Made by a program: the position numbers and the translations under genes
IMG/VR virus record: IMGVR_UViG_3300025154_000087
Span: 1-64,000 of that record
Direction: 5' to 3' (one strand)
Source of the DNA: a virus
DNA: 64,000 nucleotides
In this document: positions 1 to 6,519 of the stretch, in pieces
How positions within the stretch are numbered: position 1 is the stretch's first letter
Layout: each line of letters begins with the position of its first letter
The notes under the pieces: generated by a model
Database searches by the model: none
What the model was told of the DNA's origin: nothing
Seen by the model: the letters and a program-made list of their open reading frames with translations, nothing else

Positions 1-1591
1 ATAACCATTTCTCATTCGAATTCATCCATATATTTAAGTGGTTAGCAATGGTTATAATTTCAATCCCTTTCTTTTCGATCGATAAAGTATGAGAGGTTAT
101 TCGGTCCTTTAATTTCCCCACTTGACTTCGATCACCAGCCCACATTGCTTCTTCGAGGGCCAAGAAGATAACATTGGAAACAGCATTATTGAACCGTCCT
201 ATAAGATGTTGAATATCGTCGGTTTTATAGTAATGCCTCCCGAATAAATACCCAATAACCCTTCGAGCGAAAGACTTTCCTGTACCGGGTTTCCCCCGGA
301 ACACCAGAACTTTACCCGGTTTTCTTCCCCCCGGATCCTGGAACATTCGAGCCAGCCATTTAAGAATGTAATCCCCATACCCAGGAGCTAATACTTTAGT
401 TAAATGGTTCCGAAATAGACTCCAATCTCCTTCCTTCGGGTTAACAGTAAAACCCCTCCACATATTATATGGACCATTTTCTCCATGTTCAAATCCTGTC
501 TGCGGAGGGAGAGATGGATCAAAGATAACTTCTTGATATCGGCGTCGGAGGGGGGATTCTTCCCAGAGTTGACTCAAAAAGAATCGGTTTTTTCCCACCC
601 ATTCCACAATGTGGCGTGTTTCTGTTCGCATGGCCAGGGGTTGAATCAAATCGAAGTCCTCTTCCCCATTGATGGGGTCTTTTTTGAATCGAAGGATCAT
701 GGGCTTTCCTCCGATTGTTATTTGGGCATATTCCTCATTGAATTTATAGAAACGGTCTTCAACCTCTCCCTGTATGGCTTCTTCTCTCCCCCGGAAATTC
801 TTAATCATCATCCGGGATTGATCTTCAAGTTCTTTCTGGGGTAAAGGATCCTTGGATTTCTGGTTGATCATGTCAACCATAATCCTGATATGCTCATGGG
901 TCTTTCCTTCCCCCACCATTAGACCAATTACCCTTTTTAATTGGTCTATTCGTTGGCCCTCTTGGAAACCATCCCTTAATATATCGGTATACCAATCCCT
1001 ATTTTCTTTGGGTTTCTCCCCAAAAGTCCCATCTTCTTTTCGTGTTTGGGGGTCTTTGCTGTTTTCAAACAAAAAATCTCTTAATTGATCAGGGATCCTT
1101 TTTATTTCCAGGTCCTTAACTATTCTATACGGGCGGCCATCAGGATAAGTACTCCCATGGCCTACGACATAACCCCCGTACGTTCTATAATCTAACCCTT
1201 TGACCCCAATGGATGCTCGGTTGGCGAATCCATCTGTATGCTGGAAATAATAGTGATAACCACCCCCAGGAGTAGCAACGGTATAGGTTTCACAATCCCC
1301 CATCAACCTTTCTGCTACTTTTCTCGCTTCTTCGGTATCGACATCAACTACAAATAGATTAGAGATCTCCCCACAGATGACAGCATAACCTAACCCTGGT
1401 TCATTGACGAGTTTATCCCTCCATTGATTCAGAAGGTAACTCTTTTTTACTTTTTCATCCCTATATGGAAGCCACTTAACCGTTGCTGGCTTCTTAACCT
1501 TTTTCTTTACTTCGTCGTAAACGCATTTGATCGGAACAATAGACCATCCTCGATCTAGCGCGGACAACGCTAAATTTAGCAGGTTTGCCAT
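1..1591 (-). CDS. Prim-pol / DUF5906-type primase-helicase, C-terminus beyond window
   Basis: Partial gene: about 530 residues are visible and the frame runs off the left edge. The N-terminal third looks like a bifunctional primase-polymerase (AEP) domain. It has a DVD metal motif near residues 83-85, GGYHYYF near 110-116, and LDYRTYGG followed by VVGHGS near 133-146. A SF3/DUF5906-type helicase ATPase follows, with Walker A GKPGTGKS near residue 435 and the ALEEAMW segment that follows in this family. The family primes and unwinds DNA at phage origins. The start ATG at 1591 is preceded by AGGA. It is the last visible gene of the leftward operon. A family A polymerase is encoded separately at 19.7 kb, so this protein more likely primes and unwinds than acts as the main replicase. 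Confidence 0.88.
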   Translation of the reverse strand, partial: MANLLNLALSALDRGWSIVPIKCVYDEVKKKVKKPATVKWLPYRDEKVKKSYLLNQWRDKLVNEPGLGYAVICGEISNLFVVDVDTEEARKVAERLMGDCETYTVATPGGGYHYYFQHTDGFANRASIGVKGLDYRTYGGYVVGHGSTYPDGRPYRIVKDLEIKRIPDQLRDFLFENSKDPQTRKEDGTFGEKPKENRDWYTDILRDGFQEGQRIDQLKRVIGLMVGEGKTHEHIRIMVDMINQKSKDPLPQKELEDQSRMMIKNFRGREEAIQGEVEDRFYKFNEEYAQITIGGKPMILRFKKDPINGEEDFDLIQPLAMRTETRHIVEWVGKNRFFLSQLWEESPLRRRYQEVIFDPSLPPQTGFEHGENGPYNMWRGFTVNPKEGDWSLFRNHLTKVLAPGYGDYILKWLARMFQDPGGRKPGKVLVFRGKPGTGKSFARRVIGYLFGRHYYKTDDIQHLIGRFNNAVSNVIFLALEEAMWAGDRSQVGKLKDRITSHTLSIEKKGIEIITIANHLNIWMNSNEKWL

Positions 1592-1600
1592 GGCTTGTTC

Positions 1601-1873
1601 CTAAAAAGGGGCGTAGTTTTTCAATAACCGAAATTTTGTTCCATGATGACCATTATTTATTCTTTCCCCTAAACCAGCATCAATTATTCGTTTCAGATGG
1701 TTGTAAGGGTTTGTTATGTTTAGTAATCGACCAATCTCGCTGGAGTTTATAGTAACCCATGTACCCGGAGGGCAATGAATAACCAGGTGGATATAGAATA
1801 GAGTGGTCGTGGCACTACCCAACTCCTTAGCATCATGGAGGATTTCCCCCCATTGCTTTTCTACAATGTCCAT
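1601..1873 (-). CDS. Small winged-helix-like protein
   Basis: 90 residues. The centre (SSEIGRLLNI ... LKRIIDAGL) reads like a helix-turn-helix followed by a beta wing (KFRLLKNY), so a winged-helix DNA-binding fold is plausible. It sits 9 bases upstream of the primase-helicase gene, so it may be an origin-binding or loading partner. That role is inference from position only. I do not recognise a named family. Confidence 0.6.
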   Translation of the reverse strand: MDIVEKQWGEILHDAKELGSATTTLFYIHLVIHCPPGTWVTINSSEIGRLLNITNPYNHLKRIIDAGLGERINNGHHGTKFRLLKNYAPF

Positions 1874-1877
1874 TATA

Positions 1878-2075
1878 TTATTCCTCTATTTTTATCAAAT
1901 CACATGATTCTTTTATAAATTGATCTTGGAAGATCATGTATTGACCTGTAAACAGCAAGGTCATCCAAAAATGATCTCCCAAGATGCCAAGATCTACTCC
2001 TGTAATCACTCGGAATGGTATACAGGGCTCCGTTTTATGCCGGAAACAATCCCCGACAATTATCCCTCGGTCCAT
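1878..2075 (-). CDS. Hypothetical protein, 65 aa
   Basis: The ATG at 2075 shares a base with the stop of the upstream gene (TAATG), which indicates translational coupling. A longer reading from a TTG at 2111 is possible but would overlap that gene by 37 bases. The hydrophobic centre (DHFWMTLLFTGQYMIF) could fold as a beta-rich core. No family recognised. Confidence 0.55.
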   Translation of the reverse strand: MDRGIIVGDCFRHKTEPCIPFRVITGVDLGILGDHFWMTLLFTGQYMIFQDQFIKESCDLIKIEE

Positions 2076-2341
2076 TATAGTGTATAACCTCGCAATTTGT
2101 CTTCCTGACAAGTTGGTTCGAAGAAATGGGTATTATAGTTATCCACAATTAAATGGTGGTCTCGGAATGCTTCATGGAAGGTCATCCATCTTTGTTCGGA
2201 TTCAATAAAGACTTCATAATTATCCATGAAATCCATATCTTGCTCATCTGGCCAGCATACTATAATCTCATTTACTGAATGGATGTTAAATTTAGATGGT
2301 TCGGCCAAACGACCATCTTTTATTAACCGGATTTTACTCAT
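2075..2341 (-). CDS. Hypothetical protein, 88 aa
   Basis: A small acidic soluble protein beginning MSKIRLIKDGR. It overlaps its upstream neighbour by four bases (ATGA) and its downstream one by one base, so it belongs to a tightly coupled operon. No family recognised. Confidence 0.6.
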   Translation of the reverse strand: MSKIRLIKDGRLAEPSKFNIHSVNEIIVCWPDEQDMDFMDNYEVFIESEQRWMTFHEAFRDHHLIVDNYNTHFFEPTCQEDKLRGYTL

Positions 2342-2835
2342 AATGTGCTCCAGGCTACAGGTTTCAGTGATTTTGGAAGGTAAAGAGGATGGGAAGGATG
2401 ACCATTCTTTGTCAGTTTTAAGACATGAAGGTTCGGGAATATACCCTTTATTTCTTTTTCCCGAAAATCATCGATTTGAGTCCCCCAACATCCAACCATC
2501 ATCGGTAGTTTATCCCTCCATTTTAGGAAAACTAAATCATTAAAGATATCGTTCTTCATATCTTTCTGGGGAATTGTCGATATCAAGGGGTAAGCATTAA
2601 GCATAACTATCCCTGTATATCCCCAATCTTTTGCAAAACCCATGCACCGCCGAATAGTGGGATCTTCTACTTTTTCATCGGCTATGGAAGGATTCAGGCC
2701 TATGAATCCACAAACAGGATCTCCAATCCCCCATAACCGAATTAATTCATATCGTCGGGTTAAGTCTTCACTGAATAAAGCATTAGCCCGAATCAGTTTT
2801 CCTTTGTAGATATGGACATCCAATCGCTCTTTCAT
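2338..2835 (-). CDS. DUF1643 domain protein
   Basis: 165 residues. It has the hallmarks of DUF1643: RRYELIRLWG near residue 28, FIGLNPSIADE near 44, a DPTIRRC segment near 58, LNAYPL near 79 and the C-terminal HPLYLP near 150. The family is common in phages and bacterial accessory DNA. Its biochemical role is unknown, although it often lies near nucleotide or DNA metabolism genes, as it does here beside a thymidylate synthase operon. It overlaps both neighbours by four bases. Confidence 0.85.
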   Translation of the reverse strand: MKERLDVHIYKGKLIRANALFSEDLTRRYELIRLWGIGDPVCGFIGLNPSIADEKVEDPTIRRCMGFAKDWGYTGIVMLNAYPLISTIPQKDMKNDIFNDLVFLKWRDKLPMMVGCWGTQIDDFREKEIKGIFPNLHVLKLTKNGHPSHPLYLPKSLKPVAWSTL

Positions 2836-2981
2836 TCTTCATCCTCATCCTCTGAGAAATAAACCCCTAACACAAAGGGCCAAATAAAAAAGGTTAGGAA
2901 GAACTTCTTAAGGGTCAACTTATCTACTACTAACCCCATAGTGAAGAGAAACCCAATCAACCATATAATTATAGCAGTCAT
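2832..2981 (-). CDS. Small membrane protein, 49 aa
   Basis: The ORF starts MTAIIIWLIGFLF and has two hydrophobic stretches (about residues 2-16 and 26-41) and an acidic tail (EDEDEE). Its start overlaps the stop of the upstream gene (ATGA) and its own stop overlaps the DUF1643 start (ATGA). This chain of overlaps strongly supports a translated gene. Probably an inner-membrane microprotein; function unknown. Confidence 0.7.
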   Translation of the reverse strand: MTAIIIWLIGFLFTMGLVVDKLTLKKFFLTFFIWPFVLGVYFSEDEDEE

Positions 2982-3178
2982 ATCAGTTCCTTTTCCATTG
3001 CCAGCCATTCAGGCAGAATGATTATGATGATTTCCCCTACTTCCCAATTCAAAACCTCATTCTCATCGTTTCGAAGTTGAGACTTAGGTATCCAGATGTT
3101 TTTTCCTTCCTCCCCATCATTTATCAGGATCGCCCGATGAGTCTGATGGATCAATTCCACTGTTATTTCGACATCCAT
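2978..3178 (-). CDS. Conserved small phage protein with WIPKSQ motif
   Basis: 66 residues. It matches a recurring phage pattern: a beta strand with AILIND, then a glycine/acidic turn, NIWIPKSQ, and a C-terminal LPEWLA followed by charged residues. Proteins of this type are widespread in phage early regions and have no assigned function. It is coupled to its downstream neighbour by an ATGA overlap. Confidence 0.65.
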   Translation of the reverse strand: MDVEITVELIHQTHRAILINDGEEGKNIWIPKSQLRNDENEVLNWEVGEIIIIILPEWLAMEKELI

Positions 3179-3182
3179 ATTA

Positions 3183-3374
3183 TTACCACCCTTGCTCTGT
3201 GATATCTTTGATATGGGGAGGATCCTTTGGACTTGCCGGAAATTGGTTTATTCGATTCTTTACCGAAGATAACAAGCGATCCAAAGAGAAATCCCTGGGA
3301 TTTGCCCCCCATGTTTCTATGAACAACTCATAGATCTCAATCCATTGTTCCCGAGAAAGTTTTTTATTTGCCAT
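3183..3374 (-). CDS. Hypothetical protein, 63 aa
   Basis: Short basic-to-neutral protein starting MANKKLSREQW. It is helical at the N-terminus and proline-rich near the end (FPASPKDPP). It overlaps the end of the thymidylate synthase gene by 11 bases. No family recognised. Confidence 0.55.
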   Translation of the reverse strand: MANKKLSREQWIEIYELFIETWGANPRDFSLDRLLSSVKNRINQFPASPKDPPHIKDITEQGW

Positions 3375-4098
3375 GGATTAACAGGTACCTTTCCTTGTTT
3401 TCCAGAGTTTTTTCGCTTGTCTCAATCTTATCAACACATAAGGTATTGACCAGCGGGAAGTATTGCTCGTAGATGTGCAAACCATCAGAAAAGGCAATGA
3501 TGGAACCATCATCAAGGACAAGTCCCTTTTCCGATAACATACATAGCACATATTCCTTCAGCAATTGAAGACCACCCAAATTTTCGGGGAGCCCCGTGTA
3601 AAGGTCCCAAGACCGGAAATAAACCCCCATGTTAAGATTTTGGGCCACTCTTTTAAATGAGATGGCCCGTAAACAAGGAGGATCCTTAAGGAAGGTGGTC
3701 AAAGGGGAACCAATGCAAATAGTGGCCTGGTTGGTATACCCTTGGGACCGGACAAGTAAATCAATGATGTAAGATAATTGCATATGGATGAATTCTCCAT
3801 ATGTATATACCTCATTCTCTTTCTTTTCACTCCCCATTATATAATTAACGAAATAGTTATTGATCTTTTCCTCGTCCGTAGGGGAAGGAAGGGGGTAGGG
3901 ACAAATTGGGGCTAATGGTCTAAGCCCCGGAAGGCGCATTTCAATCTTGACGGAATCCAGTTGCCGGCGGATTTGTCCAGTATAACTACCTTCTTCAGTT
4001 ATGTAGTCATAGCCGTTTTTGGCGCATAACCACATGGATTCTCTCCAGGCATCTTCGATTGTGGTGGTCTTGATTGTATTGCAGTTGGGATAAATCAT
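3364..4098 (-). CDS. Thymidylate synthase family protein, methanogen/phage type
   Basis: 244 residues. Core thymidylate synthase motifs are present: the nucleophile Cys142 in PPC, YFRSWD near 160-165, GLPEN with Asn173 and LHIYE near 218. In this family the Cys attacks C6 of the pyrimidine. An Asn at the position of E. coli ThyA Asn177 goes with dUMP specificity, so dTMP (or a 5-substituted dUMP) is the expected product. The overall pattern (RSWD, NLGGLQLLKEY) resembles the short archaeal-type enzyme rather than E. coli ThyA. The ATG at 4098 has AGGAGA upstream; an in-frame start at 4161 falls inside the promoter and is rejected. It is the first gene of the leftward operon. A second, different family member lies at 18633. 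Confidence 0.85.
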   Translation of the reverse strand: MIYPNCNTIKTTTIEDAWRESMWLCAKNGYDYITEEGSYTGQIRRQLDSVKIEMRLPGLRPLAPICPYPLPSPTDEEKINNYFVNYIMGSEKKENEVYTYGEFIHMQLSYIIDLLVRSQGYTNQATICIGSPLTTFLKDPPCLRAISFKRVAQNLNMGVYFRSWDLYTGLPENLGGLQLLKEYVLCMLSEKGLVLDDGSIIAFSDGLHIYEQYFPLVNTLCVDKIETSEKTLENKERYLLIHGK

Positions 4099-4152
4099 TG
4101 TTTTTGTTCTCCTTTTGATTAAGATGAATGAGGTCGTACTGTATAATGGTTT

Positions 4153-4181
4153 ATTATACATAATATTTATATCTATGTAAA
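4153..4181 (-). promoter_or_regulatory. Leftward sigma70-type promoter
   Basis: On the minus strand the -35 is TTTACA (4176-4181) and the -10 is TATAAT (4153-4158), with a 17-base spacer. It is a near-consensus promoter placed about 55 bases upstream of the thymidylate synthase start. It lies back to back with the rightward promoter at 4191-4219. Confidence 0.85.
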
Positions 4182-4190
4182 TAATTTTTG

Positions 4191-4219
4191 TTTACAAAAC
4201 AAAATAAATATTATATAGT
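4191..4219 (+). promoter_or_regulatory. Rightward sigma70-type promoter
   Basis: -35 TTTACA (4191-4196), 17-base spacer, -10 TATAGT (4214-4219). Its -35 lies only 9 bases from the -35 of the leftward promoter, so two polymerases could not bind both at once without interference. It drives the small HTH gene and the start of the rightward early block. Confidence 0.83.
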
Positions 4220-4299
4220 AAAATAAAGTATATGTGCATGGGAGAACTCCAAACCCTAACAATAAGGAGGTAAAAATATCAAAGCAAAGGAGAATCAAA

Positions 4300-4491
4300 A
4301 TGTCAGAGGGATATTTAACCACGGCACAGGTAGCAAAATTGCATGGAGTCACCAGAGGGTGTGTTGTTCAGTGGATCAAACAAGATACTGATCCACTGCC
4401 GGCGGAGAAATTCAATCAAGTCTGGATGATTAAAGAAATTGATGCCCGGATGTTCCAGCGACGACCAATCACCGGGAGACCAAGGAGATAA
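4300..4491 (+). CDS. Small helix-turn-helix DNA-binding protein
   Basis: 63 residues. The N-terminal LTTAQVAKLHGVTRGCVVQW is a MerR/excisionase-type helix-turn-helix, followed by a WMIKEIDA strand-helix and a basic tail (RRPITGRPRR). The ATG at 4300 has AAGGAG upstream at good spacing; a longer reading from 4234 has no ribosome site. It is the first gene after the divergent promoters and the only clear classical regulator in the window, so it may bind that control region. That target is inference. Confidence 0.78.
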   Translation: MSEGYLTTAQVAKLHGVTRGCVVQWIKQDTDPLPAEKFNQVWMIKEIDARMFQRRPITGRPRR

Positions 4492-4493
4492 CA

Positions 4494-4943
4494 ATGGCCG
4501 AGATAATTTTCACTGTCAATCGGATTAATTCCATGATCCCTGCTCAACAATCGGGAGATACAGTATTACATGTAACGGCTACCATTAGTGAATGGGGATT
4601 AAAAGGGCTTTTCCAGCAGATTCTTCGGCATATCACTGGAGATACTTTCTTCAAGTGGTTAAAAGAAATTGATCCCCAAGAACAAGTCACTGATGGAGCA
4701 GCCAGAATCGGAAAGGAACGAAACCGGCAAATAACAGAAGAGCATTGGGACAGCAGACATGATTCCCATCATGACCATGAACAGCTAATTGTATTAGCAG
4801 CGGCTTATCTTTTAAGGGATGCAAACCTGGTTCCGGATGGTTGGGGCACTTGGTATAAACCATCTTCGAAGAACCGAATCCGAGAATTGGAAAAAGCAGG
4901 TGCTTTAGTGGCGGCGGAGATCGATCATTTATTAGCAAAGTAG
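4494..4943 (+). CDS. Conserved phage protein with HDSHHD motif
   Basis: 149 residues. The C-terminal half (ERNRQITEEHWDSRHDSHH, then LIVLAAAYLL, GWGTWYKPS and a final KAGALVAAEIDHL) matches a very common phage protein of unknown function. The His/Asp cluster near residues 87-95 could bind a metal. The N-terminus is a beta-rich segment. It is downstream of the HTH gene by two bases and co-transcribed. Confidence 0.65.
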   Translation: MAEIIFTVNRINSMIPAQQSGDTVLHVTATISEWGLKGLFQQILRHITGDTFFKWLKEIDPQEQVTDGAARIGKERNRQITEEHWDSRHDSHHDHEQLIVLAAAYLLRDANLVPDGWGTWYKPSSKNRIRELEKAGALVAAEIDHLLAK

Positions 4944-4956
4944 AAGGAAGGGAACC

Positions 4957-5340
4957 ATGTATAACCGAACCTGGACCATTGAGAGGGATATTTCCGGGAG
5001 GGAAGGGGAACCTCCAGAGATCGTTTGTTTATGTGGATCAACTCGGTTTAAGTTGGAATTCGAAAAGCAAAACCGACTGTTAACTTGTCAGGGTTATATC
5101 GTCCTGTTACCAGGGTGTTTTGTCCATCTCGAGGGGATCGACCAAGATAGCCCTTTGAAGAAAAAGTTGGATGAATACTATCTGTGGAAAATAGATCTGG
5201 CCGATTGGATCCTGATCATCAATCCAGGTTTTTATATAGGGGAGGGAACAAAGCGAGAAATCATCTACGCACGAGATAGAGGAAAAAGGATAGAGTTTTT
5301 AGTAACAGAAAATATCAATAAATTTTTAGGGTATAATTAA
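4957..5340 (+). CDS. Nucleoside 2-deoxyribosyltransferase-like (DUF4406 type)
   Basis: 127 residues. The N-terminal VCLCGSTRF (about residues 23-31) and a later IDLADWILIINPGFYIGEGTK (about 83-103) are the signature of the nucleoside 2-deoxyribosyltransferase-like fold seen in DUF4406 proteins. True enzymes swap bases on deoxyribose; phage versions are mostly uncharacterised. AAGGAAGGG lies just upstream of the ATG. Its place in an operon rich in nucleotide enzymes fits a salvage or nucleotide-sensing role, but this is inference. Confidence 0.72.
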   Translation: MYNRTWTIERDISGREGEPPEIVCLCGSTRFKLEFEKQNRLLTCQGYIVLLPGCFVHLEGIDQDSPLKKKLDEYYLWKIDLADWILIINPGFYIGEGTKREIIYARDRGKRIEFLVTENINKFLGYN

Positions 5341-5341
5341 T

Positions 5342-5701
5342 ATGATGAGCGGGGATGAAATTACAATCAGCGGCCAGGTGAAGTGGAGAAATGGAACCGG
5401 ACCCTATGATAAAGACGGTTACTATTTCAATCGGAGTTGTGAAGGGTTCGGGTCAGCTATCCCTTTATGGGGAGTAACCCCAAATGACCTTCGAATTTTA
5501 GCGGATCACCTTGAAATGGTACGGCCGGAAAGCAAAGGGAAAAGCAACCCCAACCTCATCGAAAGATTAGCAGAGGCCGTTGTCAATCTATACTCCATGA
5601 TCGATCCCGATATTGTGGCAATGAACCTTTCCCCCAGGGATTTGAAGAAACTGGAGGCCGTGGAAAAGGAGGCTTCAAATATTTTGGAAAAAATGGAATA
5701 A
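5342..5701 (+). CDS. Hypothetical protein, 119 aa
   Basis: Starts MMSGDEITISGQVKW. A beta-rich N-terminal half (YYFNRSCEGFGSAIPLWG) is followed by a helical C-terminal half. It is separated from the upstream gene by a single base. No family recognised. The next promoter follows within five bases of its stop. Confidence 0.55.
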   Translation: MMSGDEITISGQVKWRNGTGPYDKDGYYFNRSCEGFGSAIPLWGVTPNDLRILADHLEMVRPESKGKSNPNLIERLAEAVVNLYSMIDPDIVAMNLSPRDLKKLEAVEKEASNILEKME

Positions 5702-5705
5702 AAGG

Positions 5706-5734
5706 TTTACAAAAGTATTGTTATACAGTATAGT
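5706..5734 (+). promoter_or_regulatory. Rightward promoter, family copy 2
   Basis: TTTACA, 17-base spacer starting AAAGTATT, TATAGT. The spacer and the downstream ACTTATG are shared with the copies at 10512, 11328 and 22737. Confidence 0.85.
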
Positions 5735-5744
5735 ACTTATGAAA

Positions 5745-5765
5745 GAGAAGGAATAGGTTCTTCTC
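5745..5765 (+). promoter_or_regulatory. Leader hairpin, copy A
   Basis: GAGAAG (5745-5750) pairs with CTTCTC (5760-5765). With one bulged G the helix can extend by AA/TT to a TAGG loop. It starts about 10 bases after the -10 box and is followed by the conserved CTCCAAACCACAAAA segment and the ribosome site. Confidence 0.6.
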
Positions 5766-5789
5766 CAAACCACAAAATAGGAGATTATC

Positions 5790-6305
5790 ATGGACCCAGT
5801 AGAAAGATGTGTTCGCCCCTTAATGGAAGATGCCATAAGACGAGCAGAGGAAGAAGCCAAAGTTTTAGTCTCCCGAGTACAGGATCAACTCAAAGCCGCC
5901 GGGTATGATTTAAATGTATGTGCTCCTTATCCAGAAACTAAGGGCTGGAATCAAACCAAAGCTACCCAATACCAACTATTTCGCAAACTTACCCAGAGTC
6001 GAAAAAGTTCAATTCGACGGGGGGAACCTAACTTTGCAGACATGTCCTCGAAAAAAGTTCATCAGTTTATCGAGGATGCTAAAGAAAGAACCGGATTCCA
6101 ATATCTTGCTTTCATGGAGAAACTCCGACAGAAAATTGGTCCCGTTGATGAGGCCGAAATAGAAGGTAGTCATGTCTGGGGTTATTCAATATTGATGGTT
6201 AAAAAGGGAGAGGTCATCGAACATTGGAAAACCCATATGATAGTAAATGTTTCCAAATTTGGGGAACCCTTCAACCAATGGCCGACTCGAAAGGTTAGAA
6301 AATAG
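5790..6305 (+). CDS. Hypothetical protein, 171 aa
   Basis: The N-terminus is helical and Glu/Arg-rich (IRRAEEEAKVLVSRVQDQL). The middle is basic (LTQSRKSSIRRGE) and the C-terminus beta-rich (VWGYSILMVKKGEVIEHWKTHMI). It is first in the transcript from the promoter at 5706, with AGGAG before the ATG. No family recognised. The position suggests a replication or helicase accessory role, which is only inference. Confidence 0.6.
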   Translation: MDPVERCVRPLMEDAIRRAEEEAKVLVSRVQDQLKAAGYDLNVCAPYPETKGWNQTKATQYQLFRKLTQSRKSSIRRGEPNFADMSSKKVHQFIEDAKERTGFQYLAFMEKLRQKIGPVDEAEIEGSHVWGYSILMVKKGEVIEHWKTHMIVNVSKFGEPFNQWPTRKVRK

Positions 6306-6315
6306 GAGGTATCCC

Positions 6316-6519
6316 ATGGGGACTCGATTCGATACGATGAGGGAAATGGCCCTTATGAAACATCGATTGACTTATCAGATTAATCGGAACCTTTTCCTAT
6401 TGAAAGTCATCGATGAAGGGAAACTCTTTCAATTGGATAAGACATCCCATAACATCTATGAACTCGATATAAAGCAGGTGGATGCTTTGGAGAGAGCAAG
6501 TGTATATATTCAAGAATGA
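6316..6519 (+). CDS. Hypothetical protein, 67 aa
   Basis: The start at 6316 has TAGGAGG seven bases upstream; a longer reading from 6247 lacks a ribosome site and overlaps the previous gene. Small charged protein (MGTRFDTMREM). Its last 38 bases overlap the SNF2 helicase gene. No family recognised. Confidence 0.6.
   Translation: MGTRFDTMREMALMKHRLTYQINRNLFLLKVIDEGKLFQLDKTSHNIYELDIKQVDALERASVYIQE

Noticed and set aside
485-1088. Plus-strand frames of 119 and 78 residues.
   Set aside because: They lie wholly opposite the primase-helicase gene, whose motifs are clear, and have no ribosome sites or recognisable content.
4237-4272. An 11-codon ORF (MGELQTLTIRR) between the rightward promoter and the HTH gene.
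   Set aside because: It has no ribosome site, and a promoter-proximal ATG is expected by chance. A leader-peptide role cannot be supported without expression data.
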